Counted from the first letter of the stretch, positions 17,050 through 25,988 are shown. The stretch is 64,000 nucleotides of DNA from CAYPHY01 sp964410625 (GCA_964410625.1 CAYPHY010000004.1:62001-126000), one strand, 5' to 3'. Notes: generated by a model from the letters alone, not told the origin. Translations and numbers: made by a program.

Positions 17050-17367
17050 CTATTGCGACTTTTGCCGCTGATCGAGCCAACGTTGGAGAGATTGCGGGCT
17101 TTCTCCACGACCTCGACCAAGGAGAAGCGTTGGCAAGCCAACATCTTCATCCAGATCAGGCCAATAGATGCTATCGCGCAAGATTTGGAAATTGTTTCGT
17201 TCGGCCGCTGTGCCATAAGCCAGGCGCGGGAACCACAAGATAGGAACCGAGATAGTGCGACCATCAGCCAGGTCTACCGTTAACGTATCATCCTCAACGC
17301 ATACATTTGTAATTTCTGCCTGAGCAAGCTTCAACTTTATTATTTCAAGCTCCTGAGCAATGCTCAT
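17050..17367 (-). CDS. DUF2442-type protein, partner of DUF4160 gene
   Basis: A 105-residue protein. After a short helical start (MSIAQELEIIKLKLAQAE) comes the DUF2442 beta core: VCVEDDTLTVDLADGRTISVPILWFPRL, followed by RDSIYWPDLDEDVGL. This is the classic pattern of the small proteins found beside DUF4160 genes, where the pair is thought to act as a toxin-antitoxin-like module. The start at 17367 has AGGAG with an 8-base spacer and lies inside the end of the DUF4160 gene (23-base overlap), so the two are translated together. Function is not proven for the family. Confidence 0.85.
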   Translation of the reverse strand: MSIAQELEIIKLKLAQAEITNVCVEDDTLTVDLADGRTISVPILWFPRLAYGTAAERNNFQILRDSIYWPDLDEDVGLPTLLLGRGRGESPQSLQRWLDQRQKSQ

Positions 17368-17584
17368 CCCATTTACTCCTGAGAAGTTCAAGATTCTCAA
17401 CAACAATACGTTCTATTCGACGTAACTCCTGTGGGAGAAATCCTATATTATCCGCCATCGTCACAGGGTCTAGCCAAAACTTGACTCGCTGCCTGTCACG
17501 TTGCACATGGATATGGCGTGGTTCAATACAATCATACGACCAAAAGTAGAAGCGATATGGCCCAACAATCAGGGCAGTTGGCAT
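17345..17584 (-). CDS. DUF4160-family protein
   Basis: A 79-residue protein with the family signature: GPYRFYFWSYDCIEPRHIHVQRDRQRVKFWLDPV, then NIGFLPQELRRIERIVVEN. The EPRHIHV core holds two conserved His residues. These proteins are encoded directly before DUF2442 genes in many genomes and are suspected toxins or regulators. It is the first gene of a two-gene minus-strand unit, divergent from the acyl-CoA ligase. Confidence 0.88.
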   Translation of the reverse strand: MPTALIVGPYRFYFWSYDCIEPRHIHVQRDRQRVKFWLDPVTMADNIGFLPQELRRIERIVVENLELLRSKWDEHCSGA

Positions 17585-17674
17585 ATCACACTATTGTAAA
17601 CTATTATTCTCCAGATTATAACATAAACTTGCTCGTTCAATTTACACCACTTGTTACAGGAGTTTAGGACAAGA

Positions 17675-19381
17675 ATGTTCATGATTGAGAGGATTCAAGC
17701 CCACGGCCGCAAACACCCAAAAAAAACCTGCATCGAATTTTTAGGGAACAAAGGAAGCGAACCACTCTCCACTGTCAGTTACGGCCGTCTCTGCCAGCAA
17801 ATTGAGCAAACGGCCGCTTATCTCCTCTCCCTCGGCCTGCAATCGGGCGACCGCGTGGCCTGGCAACTGCCAAAGACATTGGACGCCATCCTGATCCACC
17901 TCGCTACCATGCGCCTGGGTGCCATCTCGCTCCCCCTCAACCCCGCCTACCCTCCCGACGAACTGCTCTATTTCCTCGAAGACGCCGAAGCCAGCCTCTT
18001 CTTCGCCGACGCCGCAGCCCAAACCCGTCTTGAGCCAATCCTAAGCGGCCTGTCTTCGCTCCATGGCGCGATCTATTTAGGCAGGGGAGCAGAGGAGCAG
18101 GGGAGCAGAGGAGCAGAGGAGAGTCGACCGTCAGCAGTCGGCAGTGGGCAGTCAGCAGTCTCTCACTCTCCTAGTCTCCCAATCTCTCAATCTCCAATCT
18201 CCAATCTCCAATCTCTAATTTCCACTCATCACTCTCCACTAGCGACGCACTCGTCGCCCACTCCCCACTCCCCACTCTCCCCCCACACCACCGCCTTGAT
18301 GATCTACACCAGCGGCACAACCGGACGGCCGAAAGGGGCCGAAATCACCCACGGCAATCTGACCGCCCAACTCGATGCGCTGCACGAAGCATGGGGCTGG
18401 CGCGAGGATGATCTGTTGCTCCATGTACTGCCTATCTTTCACGTTCACGGGCTGGTCGTCGCCTTGCATGGTGCGCTTCATGCGGGGGCAACGGCTGTGC
18501 TCCTTCCCCGCTTCGAGCCGGAACAAACCTTGCAAACCCTCGTCGAACGCCGCTGCACCGTCTTTATGGCCGTGCCCACCATCCACCGTCGCCTCGTCCA
18601 ATCTGTAGCGCGATTTGGTAAATCGCGCACAAGCGATGGAGACAGCGAAACGCGATTTGGCAAAACGCCCCACGACTTGAGCCACGTGCGACTGATGACC
18701 TCCGGCTCCGACCGGCTGCCCGACGATCTCTTCTATGGCTTTCGCGATACCTTCGGCCATACGCTCCTCGAACGGTACGGAATGACTGAAACCGGAATGA
18801 ACCTCTCCAATCCGCTACACGGCGAACGGCGGGCTGGGTCGGTTGGCTATCCGCTGCCCGGAACACAGGCGCGAATTGTCGATCCGGCAACTGAGGAACC
18901 ACTACCGGATGGAGAGGTGGGCGACGTGCGGGTGCGTGGGCCACATGTCTTTAAGGGGTATTGGCGACAAGCGGAGAAAACGGCCGCCGCCTTCACCACC
19001 GACGGCTGGTTCCGCACCGGCGATCTCGGCCTGCGCCAACCGGACGGCACCTTTGAGCTAAAGGGGCGAGCGAAGGATTTGATCATCACCGGCGGTCTGA
19101 ATGTCTATCCGCCGGAGGTGGAATTGGTGTTGGCCGACCACGCGGCCGTTGATGCTTGCGCTGTCATCGGCTGCCCGGATGATGAATGGGGGGAACGGAT
19201 TGTGGCGATGGTGGTGAAGAAAGAAGGCGTAGAGGTGACGGCCGATGACCTGATCGCCTTTTGCCGCCAACATCTCGTCCACTACAAAGCCCCGCGGGAA
19301 GTCATCTTCGTCGAATCCTTGCCCCGCAATGCGATGGGCAAGGTACAAAAGGCGGAACTCAGAAATAAGTATTGCAATTAG
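17675..19381 (+). CDS. acyl-CoA ligase, MatB-like (malonyl-CoA synthetase type), with repeat-encoded insertions
   Basis: A 568-residue class I adenylate-forming enzyme that activates a carboxylic acid with ATP and joins it to CoA. Motifs are IYTSGTTGRPKGAEITHGNL (P-loop), ERYGMTETGMNLSNPLHGER (A5-like), GWFRTGDLG and KGRAKDLIITGGLNVYP, with the catalytic Lys near the end in RNAMGKVQKAEL. The GMTE/SNPL/G-VGYPLPG spacing is closest to malonyl-CoA ligases. I start at ATG 17675, after AGGA. Two stretches are foreign to the family: residues about 138-203, low-complexity Ser/Pro/His sequence encoded by repeats, and about 311-332, encoded by a family B palindrome. Both keep the frame; whether the enzyme still folds is uncertain. 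Confidence 0.9.
   Translation: MFMIERIQAHGRKHPKKTCIEFLGNKGSEPLSTVSYGRLCQQIEQTAAYLLSLGLQSGDRVAWQLPKTLDAILIHLATMRLGAISLPLNPAYPPDELLYFLEDAEASLFFADAAAQTRLEPILSGLSSLHGAIYLGRGAEEQGSRGAEESRPSAVGSGQSAVSHSPSLPISQSPISNLQSLISTHHSPLATHSSPTPHSPLSPHTTALMIYTSGTTGRPKGAEITHGNLTAQLDALHEAWGWREDDLLLHVLPIFHVHGLVVALHGALHAGATAVLLPRFEPEQTLQTLVERRCTVFMAVPTIHRRLVQSVARFGKSRTSDGDSETRFGKTPHDLSHVRLMTSGSDRLPDDLFYGFRDTFGHTLLERYGMTETGMNLSNPLHGERRAGSVGYPLPGTQARIVDPATEEPLPDGEVGDVRVRGPHVFKGYWRQAEKTAAAFTTDGWFRTGDLGLRQPDGTFELKGRAKDLIITGGLNVYPPEVELVLADHAAVDACAVIGCPDDEWGERIVAMVVKKEGVEVTADDLIAFCRQHLVHYKAPREVIFVESLPRNAMGKVQKAELRNKYCN
18079..18285 (+). repeat. low-complexity repeat insertion inside the acyl-CoA ligase gene
   Basis: Successive runs of GGGAGCAGAGGAGCA, CAGTCGGCAGTGGGCAGTC, CTCCAATCTCCAATCTCC and CACTCCCCACTCCCCACTC. 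The same words make up intergenic gaps elsewhere (31980, 33875, 41285, 42920, 43525). The insert is a multiple of three and has no stop. Confidence 0.85.
18608..18668 (+). repeat. family B palindrome inside the acyl-CoA ligase gene
   Basis: GCGCGATTTGGTAAATCGCGC occurs at 18608-18628, and a second half-copy CGCGATTTGGCAAAACGC at 18651-18668. It encodes ARFGKSR and TRFGKTP within the protein. Confidence 0.85.
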
Positions 19382-19725
19382 AGCGGTAAAAACTGCACCG
19401 TCTCTAGCAATTCTTCAGGTTCAGCCAACTTCGCCAGCAGTTCGAGATCATGAACCAAGGCTCCAATCGTCGAGCTTAACTGATGGGCGTAAAAGACACC
19501 TAAGAAGGGTATCCCTTCTTCCTAACGCCGCTTAGCTTCTACTAAAAAATCTCTATCTTGGGAAAAAATGATTCGTCCAAGTTCGGCCGCGCGGTCGAGC
19601 AAAACATCATCCGGTGCAGTTCGGAACCCGTCCTATTGAGCAGTCAATACATCAACCCTGCGTCGCCGCAATCCGATCGTTATCGCTCGATCTACATGAA
19701 CATCCATGTAGAGAGCGACTGTCAT
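19378..19725 (-). pseudogene. DUF5615 PIN-like toxin gene broken by two amber codons
   Basis: Read on the minus strand from ATG at 19725, the frame stays open for 116 codons to TAA except for two in-frame TAG codons. The product reads MTVALYMDVHVDRAITIGLR, VDVLTAQ(stop)DGF, DDVLLDRAAELGRIIFSQDRDFL, KRR(stop)EEGIPFLGVFYAHQL, and ends VQFLPL. This is the DUF5615 (VapC/PIN-like) ribonuclease pattern, with conserved acidic residues in the opening strand and in the FSQDRDFL motif. Family members carry Glu or Gln where the stops are, so single-base changes explain both. The start overlaps the stop of the DUF433 antitoxin gene (ATGA). The toxin is presumably inactive; the antitoxin remains. Confidence 0.8.
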
Positions 19726-20048
19726 TTAAGGTACCCCTCTGCCTTTAAGCGACGTACCAAAGGTGACTCACCTGCTTCCTTGCGAGCCTTCTCGGCATAC
19801 TCCCAGCTTTCGCGAATAGCAGCATCCAGTTCGTCCTTATGATCCCAGTAGTAGGCGAGAGCCGCGTGAATCTGAGCCATTGATAAATAAGGATGCTGAA
19901 AATGAATCTCTTCTGGACTCCAGCCATGAGCCTGCTGACCCATTACGAGTTCAATGACCTTCATTGTTGTCCCCGCGATCAACGGCCGTCCTCGATCATC
20001 ATAATCAATATGGGAATCCAATGTTTTCTCTAGCGCAGGAGTTGCCAT
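19722..20048 (-). CDS. DUF433 antitoxin-like protein
   Basis: A 108-residue DUF433 protein: HIDYDDRGRPLIAGTTMKVIELVMGQQAHGWSPEEIHFQHPYLSMAQIHAALAYYWDHKDELDAAI. This is the winged-helix antitoxin core with a long C-terminal helix that normally contacts the toxin. It overlaps the broken DUF5615 toxin gene by four bases, so the pair is a decayed type II-like module. It is more similar to standard DUF433 antitoxins than the copy at 10073. Confidence 0.92.
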   Translation of the reverse strand: MATPALEKTLDSHIDYDDRGRPLIAGTTMKVIELVMGQQAHGWSPEEIHFQHPYLSMAQIHAALAYYWDHKDELDAAIRESWEYAEKARKEAGESPLVRRLKAEGYLK

Positions 20049-20159
20049 GACTCTTTACCTCTTTCCCACTCTATTTCACTCATTCTACCATAAAGCAAGT
20101 TCACTGGCCTAACACTTTGCTAGACGCCCGCATCTGGTCGTTTGGCTTCGCTAAACCAA

Positions 20160-23100
20160 TCATTGGTTATCATTGGCCCCTTCTTGTTCCTCGGTTAGCG
20201 ACCGGCGAATCTTGGCTAACGTCGTCTGTGCCTCGGCCGATTCCACCCGCTCCCCATACCTTTCGCTCCAATGCTCCAAATCGCGCAGGGCGAGCGCTAT
20301 TGTCGAGGGGTCGGCCGTCTCCGCCGGATCAACCAATGCCAATCCCTGCCGGTAGTGCGCCGCGCTTTCCTCCAACCGACCGGACAAAAGATAAGCGAGA
20401 CCTAAGCCAACATGATTATTGGGAAGCCCGTCTCGCTGTAACGCGCTTTGCCAGCGTGTAACGGCCGCCTCCCAATCACCCTGTGCCAGATGTAACCACG
20501 CCCAACACTCATGCGTCGCCGCATCATCGGGGGCGACCTCCTGCGCCACCTGACAATCCACCTGTGCCGCTTCCAGGTCCGCTAACCCGACATGGCAAAT
20601 GGCACGACACTGGAAGGCTATCGCTATCTCAGGGTAGATGTCGGGGTCAACGGCCGTGATCACCGTCGTCAAATCGGCAACGGCCGCTTCGTAACTGCCC
20701 AACACATATTCCGCCAGCCCGCGCCGCAAATATAGCACCAAATCTTGCTCACCAAGTCCAAGCGCCATTGTCGTATCGTCCACCGTCCCCGCATAGTCGC
20801 CGCGATTCAGGCGCAGCAAACTGCGCTGCTCATAGACAAGGCCATTGCCCGCACCGGCCGCTACCACCGCATCCAAATCCTGCTCCATGCCAGCAGCATC
20901 ACCTAGCTCCGAGCGCACCAACGCCCGCTCCAGATAGACATCAGGCAAGGCGAAGCCCATGTTGATCGTCTGGGTATAGGCTACCTCCGCGGCCGGAAAA
21001 TCACGCAAGTGGACCCTGCTCGCCGCCACCCCATACCAGGTTAGCGGCCCGGCGAATCCACGCGCTATTGCTGCTGCAAACTCGGAGGTTGCCTCATCAT
21101 ACCGCTCCTGGCGAAAGCATAACCAGCCCCGCACATGGTGTAGTTGGCCGCTATCCAGTGCAAGCGCGGTCTCCTCCTCCAGATCAGCTTCGGCTCCCTC
21201 CAAATCCCCCAACTCCAACCGCGCCGCGCCCCGTTCCACATAAACATTGGCGTTAACGAAGCCATTTGCCAGCGCGGCCGAATAGTCGGCCGCCGCTGCT
21301 TCAAACAAGCCCTGGTTCAAACGCGCCGCCGCGCGACCATAATACACCTGCCCCAATCCTGCGTCCTGGGCCAAGGCACGATCAAAATCACGCTCCGCCT
21401 CAGCCAGCTTTTGCTGCACAAAGCGACACCAGCCACGAAGCACCAGAACCGGCGTCCACTCTGGATATTGCGCCAACAGCTGGTCAAATTCCTCCTCGGC
21501 CACCGCCCATTGCTGCAACTCATAGCCTAGCAAACCAACCAGCAGATGGACGGCCGCCTCCGCGCCCAGAGCCGAACCGGGCGAAAACTTCTCCAGCGCA
21601 TAAAGCAGCAGCCTGGTGACGATGCTGTTGTAACCACTCTCTAATGCCAGATGTAGCGCGGCCTGAGCCTCTTCCGGCCTATCCAGCAAATAATATAGAC
21701 AGCCGAGCCAGAAATGAACGCCAGGATGAGTTAGACCTTGCTCGGCGGCCGTTTGCAGATCCGCCACCGCTTGCTCCAACTCCCCCTGACAGGCGCGAGC
21801 CATGCCCAGGCCATAATGCACACTGGCCGGGTCGCCGCCCAGAGCCTGTGCCTCCTGGTAATCCGCTTCCGCCTTAACAAAACGCCGCAAGACCAACCGC
21901 GCGTGAGCACGTGACTGATAGGGCAATGCCCCAAGCTGGTGCATGGCGGTGATATCAATCCCTTGCGCCACCAGCCGATCTTCAATGATCTTCGCCCATA
22001 AATCGGCAAAGGCCTCCAGTTCCACGTCTGTGGCTGGTTCCTTGTTTGCTTCCTGCGGCTCCGCTCCTTGCGGCCCCATGCTAGAAAAAGCAGTCAGGAT
22101 TTCTTGGGACAAAGCCGGATATTGCTTCAACACCGTCGCCAAATCTGCCTGTTGTTCAGCCATCAACCGGGCGAGGGTTTGCAGGCCACCCAAATAGGGA
22201 TCATCCCGCCAGCGGGCAATGGCCTGAGTGAAATCAGCCTCGGCCGCTGCCACTTGTCCCAACGATAGGCGCAGCCAGCCGACAATCCAAAAGATAAAGG
22301 GCGTTTCGATCCCCGCTGCCAGCACCCGCGCCAAATCCGCCTCCGCGGCTGCCAAATCATGGGCTTCATAATGCGCCCATCCACGCTGAAACAGCAGAGA
22401 GGGGTCTGCCTCTCCCGCTTCGATCAATCGTGTCCAATCGGCAACGGCCGCCGCATACTGATTCAAGGCATAACGGGCAAAGCCGCGCAACCGGTAGAGA
22501 TAGTGATTATCACCTTTCTGTTCGATGGCGGCGGTTAAATCCTCCTCTGCATCAGCCATCTTATACTGCATATAACGGGCCAGCCCCCGCGCTTCATAAG
22601 CGGCCGTTTCTCCACCAGCAATGGCGACGCTCAAATCAGACTCGGCCGCCGCAAAATCTCCCCGCTTCAAATGGGCTAGACCACGCAACCAGTAAGCATG
22701 GCTGCTCGCCTCTTCGCCGGAAATCGCCTGGGTCAGGTCATCAACCGCGGCCTCATAAGCTTCCTGTTGCAGGCGAAGCTCACCGCGCCGGATCAAGGCT
22801 GCTTCGTTGCCCGGCTGCCGGGCCAGCAATGCATCCAACACCGCGCCCGCCGCTGCTGCCTCTCCGCTGCTATCGAGCGTATCACTCAACGAGAGCAGGT
22901 CTTGGGCGAGGATATCGGGCGGCAGATCGGCCGCTTGCAGAGCGGCCAACAACGCCTCCCAATACGCTGCCAATTCTGGCAAGGACGCTTCCCTCGCTTG
23001 CAATGTGCCGCCGATCTGGTCGGCCGCCAATGGAAGGAGGATGTTGTTCTCCAGGCGCAAGAGGCCATCATGGACTAAACGCGAGAGGGGGCCGCCCAGG

Positions 23101-24227
23101 TCATCACCGACCAACGCCAGCCCCAGCCGCCGCACCGTCTCCACCCGTGCCGGAAGCTGGGCCACTTCTAACACGTGGAGCAACTGGTAGACTCCTGTTG
23201 CCTGCGGGTAGGTGGCGGCGATCTCGGCAAAGGCTCGCGCCCAGGTTCCAGCGGCCGTGTTCTGCCACTCCTTCAACGAAAGCGGCCGTCCTTCCCGCGC
23301 CGCGCGGTTGACATTGGCGACATACGTTTTCGGCGTGCGGTCGCTCTGCTCAACCATCGCCGTGATCTCATCGCCGGAAAGGGGGACGCCTGCGCCATCG
23401 GCCGCCGCAGCGAGGAGGATTTCCAACGCCTCCAGCTTAAACTCTTCCAATTCTAGGACGCGAAACGATTGCAATAAAGGATGGTTGCCGATCCCGCCAT
23501 CTGTCGCTTCCGGCGGCAAACCGGTGGGCAACGTCAGCAAAACGCGCACCTTCATCCCCGGATCGCGGCTGATTTCAGCCAGGCAGGCGTGGAGGCGGTC
23601 TAGGTAAGGGGCAACCATTTCCCCGCTGGCCCCTATATGGCGGTGTAGATCGTCAACAATCACCAACACCCGCCGGTCGGCCAACACCCCATCAGCCGCG
23701 CCCATCTTGCGGCAGTTTTGCAGCCGGGCGACACAGATTGTCCATCCTTCCGCACAGAGGCGAGTAGCATAGGCAGCCGCTTCCCGCGTGCGGCCGAGTC
23801 CGCTGCGTCCCAGGAGCAAGACGCGCGGTGACCCTGTATCCAACGCTTCAACGACCCGCTGCTCGTGGACACGTCCAGAAGCGAGATAAGACAACGACAA
23901 GGGGCCAAGCGGTGCATAACCCATCTCTGTCCCAAACAAGGCGGCAGGAACGGCCGCCGGATCGCGGACGATCTCAAACAGTTCTTCCAGGCGCGGCCGC
24001 GCAACGGCGGAAAGCGCCTGTGCCAACACCGCTTGCAAGCTCTGTTGGATCAATTGATTTTGCAGCGCGGTCGCCAAATCGCCGCCAAGCTGAAGGTTCC
24101 CGCTACTGGCAATGCCCGGCACGCCACCAGCCAACCCCTCACCACCCAGCGCAACGGCTCCAGAGTGAAGAGGTTGGGAAGATGATAGTGTAGCTTGCAC
24201 GATTTTATACTTGTAGGAGTTGCGCAA
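20160..24227 (-). CDS. giant NTPase/TPR-repeat protein (STAND-like)
   Basis: A 1355-residue protein. Residues about 1-110 are helical and unknown. A nucleotide-binding domain follows, with a P-loop-like VLLLGRSGLGRTREA near residue 140 and a Walker B-like RRVLVIVDDLH near 190, then a winged-helix-like stretch to about 420. The P-loop carries Arg where Lys is expected (GRT, not GKT). From about residue 440 to the end it is nearly continuous tetratricopeptide repeats (for example AYWLRGLAHLKRGDFAAAESDL), well over twenty units. STAND-type proteins use such repeats to sense ligands or partners. The first codon is TTG with no Shine-Dalgarno, so the start is uncertain; a GTG ten codons in is an alternative. 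No effector domain is recognised. Confidence 0.85.
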   Translation of the reverse strand: MRNSYKYKIVQATLSSSQPLHSGAVALGGEGLAGGVPGIASSGNLQLGGDLATALQNQLIQQSLQAVLAQALSAVARPRLEELFEIVRDPAAVPAALFGTEMGYAPLGPLSLSYLASGRVHEQRVVEALDTGSPRVLLLGRSGLGRTREAAAYATRLCAEGWTICVARLQNCRKMGAADGVLADRRVLVIVDDLHRHIGASGEMVAPYLDRLHACLAEISRDPGMKVRVLLTLPTGLPPEATDGGIGNHPLLQSFRVLELEEFKLEALEILLAAAADGAGVPLSGDEITAMVEQSDRTPKTYVANVNRAAREGRPLSLKEWQNTAAGTWARAFAEIAATYPQATGVYQLLHVLEVAQLPARVETVRRLGLALVGDDLGGPLSRLVHDGLLRLENNILLPLAADQIGGTLQAREASLPELAAYWEALLAALQAADLPPDILAQDLLSLSDTLDSSGEAAAAGAVLDALLARQPGNEAALIRRGELRLQQEAYEAAVDDLTQAISGEEASSHAYWLRGLAHLKRGDFAAAESDLSVAIAGGETAAYEARGLARYMQYKMADAEEDLTAAIEQKGDNHYLYRLRGFARYALNQYAAAVADWTRLIEAGEADPSLLFQRGWAHYEAHDLAAAEADLARVLAAGIETPFIFWIVGWLRLSLGQVAAAEADFTQAIARWRDDPYLGGLQTLARLMAEQQADLATVLKQYPALSQEILTAFSSMGPQGAEPQEANKEPATDVELEAFADLWAKIIEDRLVAQGIDITAMHQLGALPYQSRAHARLVLRRFVKAEADYQEAQALGGDPASVHYGLGMARACQGELEQAVADLQTAAEQGLTHPGVHFWLGCLYYLLDRPEEAQAALHLALESGYNSIVTRLLLYALEKFSPGSALGAEAAVHLLVGLLGYELQQWAVAEEEFDQLLAQYPEWTPVLVLRGWCRFVQQKLAEAERDFDRALAQDAGLGQVYYGRAAARLNQGLFEAAAADYSAALANGFVNANVYVERGAARLELGDLEGAEADLEEETALALDSGQLHHVRGWLCFRQERYDEATSEFAAAIARGFAGPLTWYGVAASRVHLRDFPAAEVAYTQTINMGFALPDVYLERALVRSELGDAAGMEQDLDAVVAAGAGNGLVYEQRSLLRLNRGDYAGTVDDTTMALGLGEQDLVLYLRRGLAEYVLGSYEAAVADLTTVITAVDPDIYPEIAIAFQCRAICHVGLADLEAAQVDCQVAQEVAPDDAATHECWAWLHLAQGDWEAAVTRWQSALQRDGLPNNHVGLGLAYLLSGRLEESAAHYRQGLALVDPAETADPSTIALALRDLEHWSERYGERVESAEAQTTLAKIRRSLTEEQEGANDNQ

Positions 24228-24239
24228 ACAAATAACTTA

Positions 24240-24330
24240 TCGACACGAACAACACGAATATCACGAAATAGAAGGCAGCAATTCGTGTTATTCGGTCGCC
24301 AAATTTGCGCTAATTCGTGTCAAAATGGGC
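24240..24330. repeat. dispersed repeat of ACACGAA / TTCGTGT words
   Basis: GACACGAACAACACGAATATC on the left faces ATTCGTGTTATTCGG and AATTCGTGTC on the right; related to 15455-15540. It lies upstream of the TPR gene. Confidence 0.65.
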
Positions 24331-24369
24331 AAGTCCTAACTTAGAAGCGTAACACCTATAACATCCAGC

Positions 24370-24573
24370 CAGGAGAGTGCTTGCTCGTTTTCAACCTATA
24401 CACTATACATCGAAGCGGGTCATCGTCAAGCAGGAAACATTGACCTTTGCTGCTCAATTAGGGACAATATCTATGAAGGATCACTCAAGAGGAGTACAAC
24501 ACTTCTGCAGACCATTCAATCTTGGCACAAAGCAGCAGAACGACTGAAGCATGACGCAGCTGTTGATGATTAG
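24370..24573 (+). other. open stretch without start codon, possible gene remnant
   Basis: About 68 codons are open up to TAG at 24571, reading TLYIEAGHRQAGNIDLCCSI and ending SWHKAAERLKHDAAVDD. It has a protein-like composition but no convincing start, and contains no CGGCCG. It could be the tail of a deleted gene or chance. Nothing else is visible in 24228-24612 apart from the repeat. Confidence 0.25.
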
Positions 24574-24612
24574 CACTGTTTTACTTTGCGCCGTCCATTG
24601 GGGCAGCGCGTA

Positions 24613-25836
24613 ATGATGAAAATAAGCAGAGTACTGCTTTATGGCTTAGGTATCATAGCCGCCCTCGTGGTAGGCGTACTAGGACTGGTGAATATTTGGG
24701 CGGCCAACTCGGCCGTTATCCCATTTCGCCTGGCCCGCGCAGAGAGCCATGTGCTGTTGCCGATGATCGTGATCCCGATGCAGATCGCCGTCGAGCCAGT
24801 AAGCAGTCGTTTTAATGAAGTCACGGCCATCGAGAATGCCGGAGACGAACGCCTTTTCATCGTTGAACGGCAAGGTCTCGTCCGCGTGTTGCAACCGGAT
24901 GGGAGCACCGTCCTTTTTCTCGATCTGACCGACCGGGTCAATAGCGACCATCTGGAGCGCGGGCTGCTTGACATCGCCTTCCACCCCGACTTTGCCAGCA
25001 ATGGCTACTTCTATCTCTCCTACACGGCTGATGACGGCGAAAGGGATTCCGTCGTTTCCCGCTTCCAGATGGCGGCCGATGGGCAGACGGCCGATCCAGC
25101 TAGCGAACTGCACTTGTTGCGGGTCACCGATGATCAAATTGTCCATAACGCCGGAGAGCTGCTTTTCCATCCTCACGATGGCTATCTTTATTACGCGCTC
25201 GGCGACGACTGGCAACCCTGGCTGGCCCAAGACCCGAATTCAGTCAAGGGTAAATTGATGCGGCTGGACCTCTCCCAGGAACCAATGGCCGACCTGCAAC
25301 CCTTGTTCGATGCTCGCGTGCGCGTACCGGTTGAAATCATCGCCATGGGATTACGCAACCCCTGGAGCTTCGATCTGGACCCAGCCAGCGGCCGTTTCTT
25401 CATCGCCGATGTTGGGGACGCCACCTGGGAGGAGATCAACCTCCTCTCCCCAGAGACAATCGGCGCGAACTTCGGCTGGCCGTGTAAGGAAGGGCCGGAT
25501 GTGGTTGATGTGGTTGATGTGGTGGAAGAGCTTCAGGAAACAGAGCAGTGTACCGCTCCAGAGCGATTCACTGATCCGCTCCAAGCTATTGAGCGTGGCG
25601 GCAATATATGTGCTGTCATTGGCGGCAACATATACGACGGCAGCTACCTGTTCAGCGATCTGTGCGCCAGAGAGCTGTTCTTGCTCCAGGAAGGCGAAGA
25701 TGGGTGGACAGCGACCACTTTTGGCCCGCTGCAAGTAGACGGCCTGATTACAACATTTGGGTATGATTATCAGAACAATCTCTACGTTGGGACCGTTAGC
25801 CCAGACGCCCCGATCTACCGCCTGACGTTTCCCTGA
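24613..25836 (+). CDS. PQQ-dependent sugar/sorbosone dehydrogenase-like beta-propeller protein
   Basis: A 407-residue protein with an N-terminal membrane anchor or signal (ISRVLLYGLGIIAALVVGVLGLV) and a six-bladed propeller of the glucose/sorbosone dehydrogenase family. Typical parts are FNEVTAIENAGDERLFIVERQGLVRVL, GLLDIAFHPDFASNGYFYLSYT, ELLFHPHDGYLYYALGDDW, IIAMGLRNPWSFDLDPASGRFFIADVG and NFGWPCKEG. Relatives oxidise sugars with PQQ in the periplasm, though many have unknown substrates. I start at ATG 24613; the open frame begins at a TTG nine codons earlier. An extra DVVDVVDVVEE after the propeller motif GWPCKEGP is encoded by a short GTGGTTGAT repeat. Confidence 0.88.
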   Translation: MMKISRVLLYGLGIIAALVVGVLGLVNIWAANSAVIPFRLARAESHVLLPMIVIPMQIAVEPVSSRFNEVTAIENAGDERLFIVERQGLVRVLQPDGSTVLFLDLTDRVNSDHLERGLLDIAFHPDFASNGYFYLSYTADDGERDSVVSRFQMAADGQTADPASELHLLRVTDDQIVHNAGELLFHPHDGYLYYALGDDWQPWLAQDPNSVKGKLMRLDLSQEPMADLQPLFDARVRVPVEIIAMGLRNPWSFDLDPASGRFFIADVGDATWEEINLLSPETIGANFGWPCKEGPDVVDVVDVVEELQETEQCTAPERFTDPLQAIERGGNICAVIGGNIYDGSYLFSDLCARELFLLQEGEDGWTATTFGPLQVDGLITTFGYDYQNNLYVGTVSPDAPIYRLTFP

Positions 25837-25868
25837 CCCCTCCTCGCTTAATTAGTACACACACGTAA

Positions 25869-25946
25869 CGCGATTTTCCTAAATCGCGGCTTCTCCCCCT
25901 TCACAACAGCAGCCAAGCCAGCGATTTGGGAAAATCGCTGTACAGG
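25869..25946. repeat. family B palindromes (two divergent copies)
   Basis: CGCGATTTTCCTAAATCGCG near 25869 and AGCGATTTGGGAAAATCGCT near 25919, in the gap between the dehydrogenase and the CAP-domain gene. Confidence 0.7.
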
Positions 25947-25988
25947 TAAACGCAAAACAAATACACACATTTTCCCCTAACCAGCATA

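Noticed and set aside
19378..19725. Amber codons as recoding (pyrrolysine or suppressor use)
   Set aside because: Both TAGs replace residues typical of the family (Glu/Gln) by one-base changes, and other genes here end normally at TAG. Ordinary nonsense mutation is simpler.
22430..23311. 293-residue plus-strand ORF inside the TPR gene
   Set aside because: Pro/Arg/His-rich shadow of a high-GC gene on the other strand, no family features.
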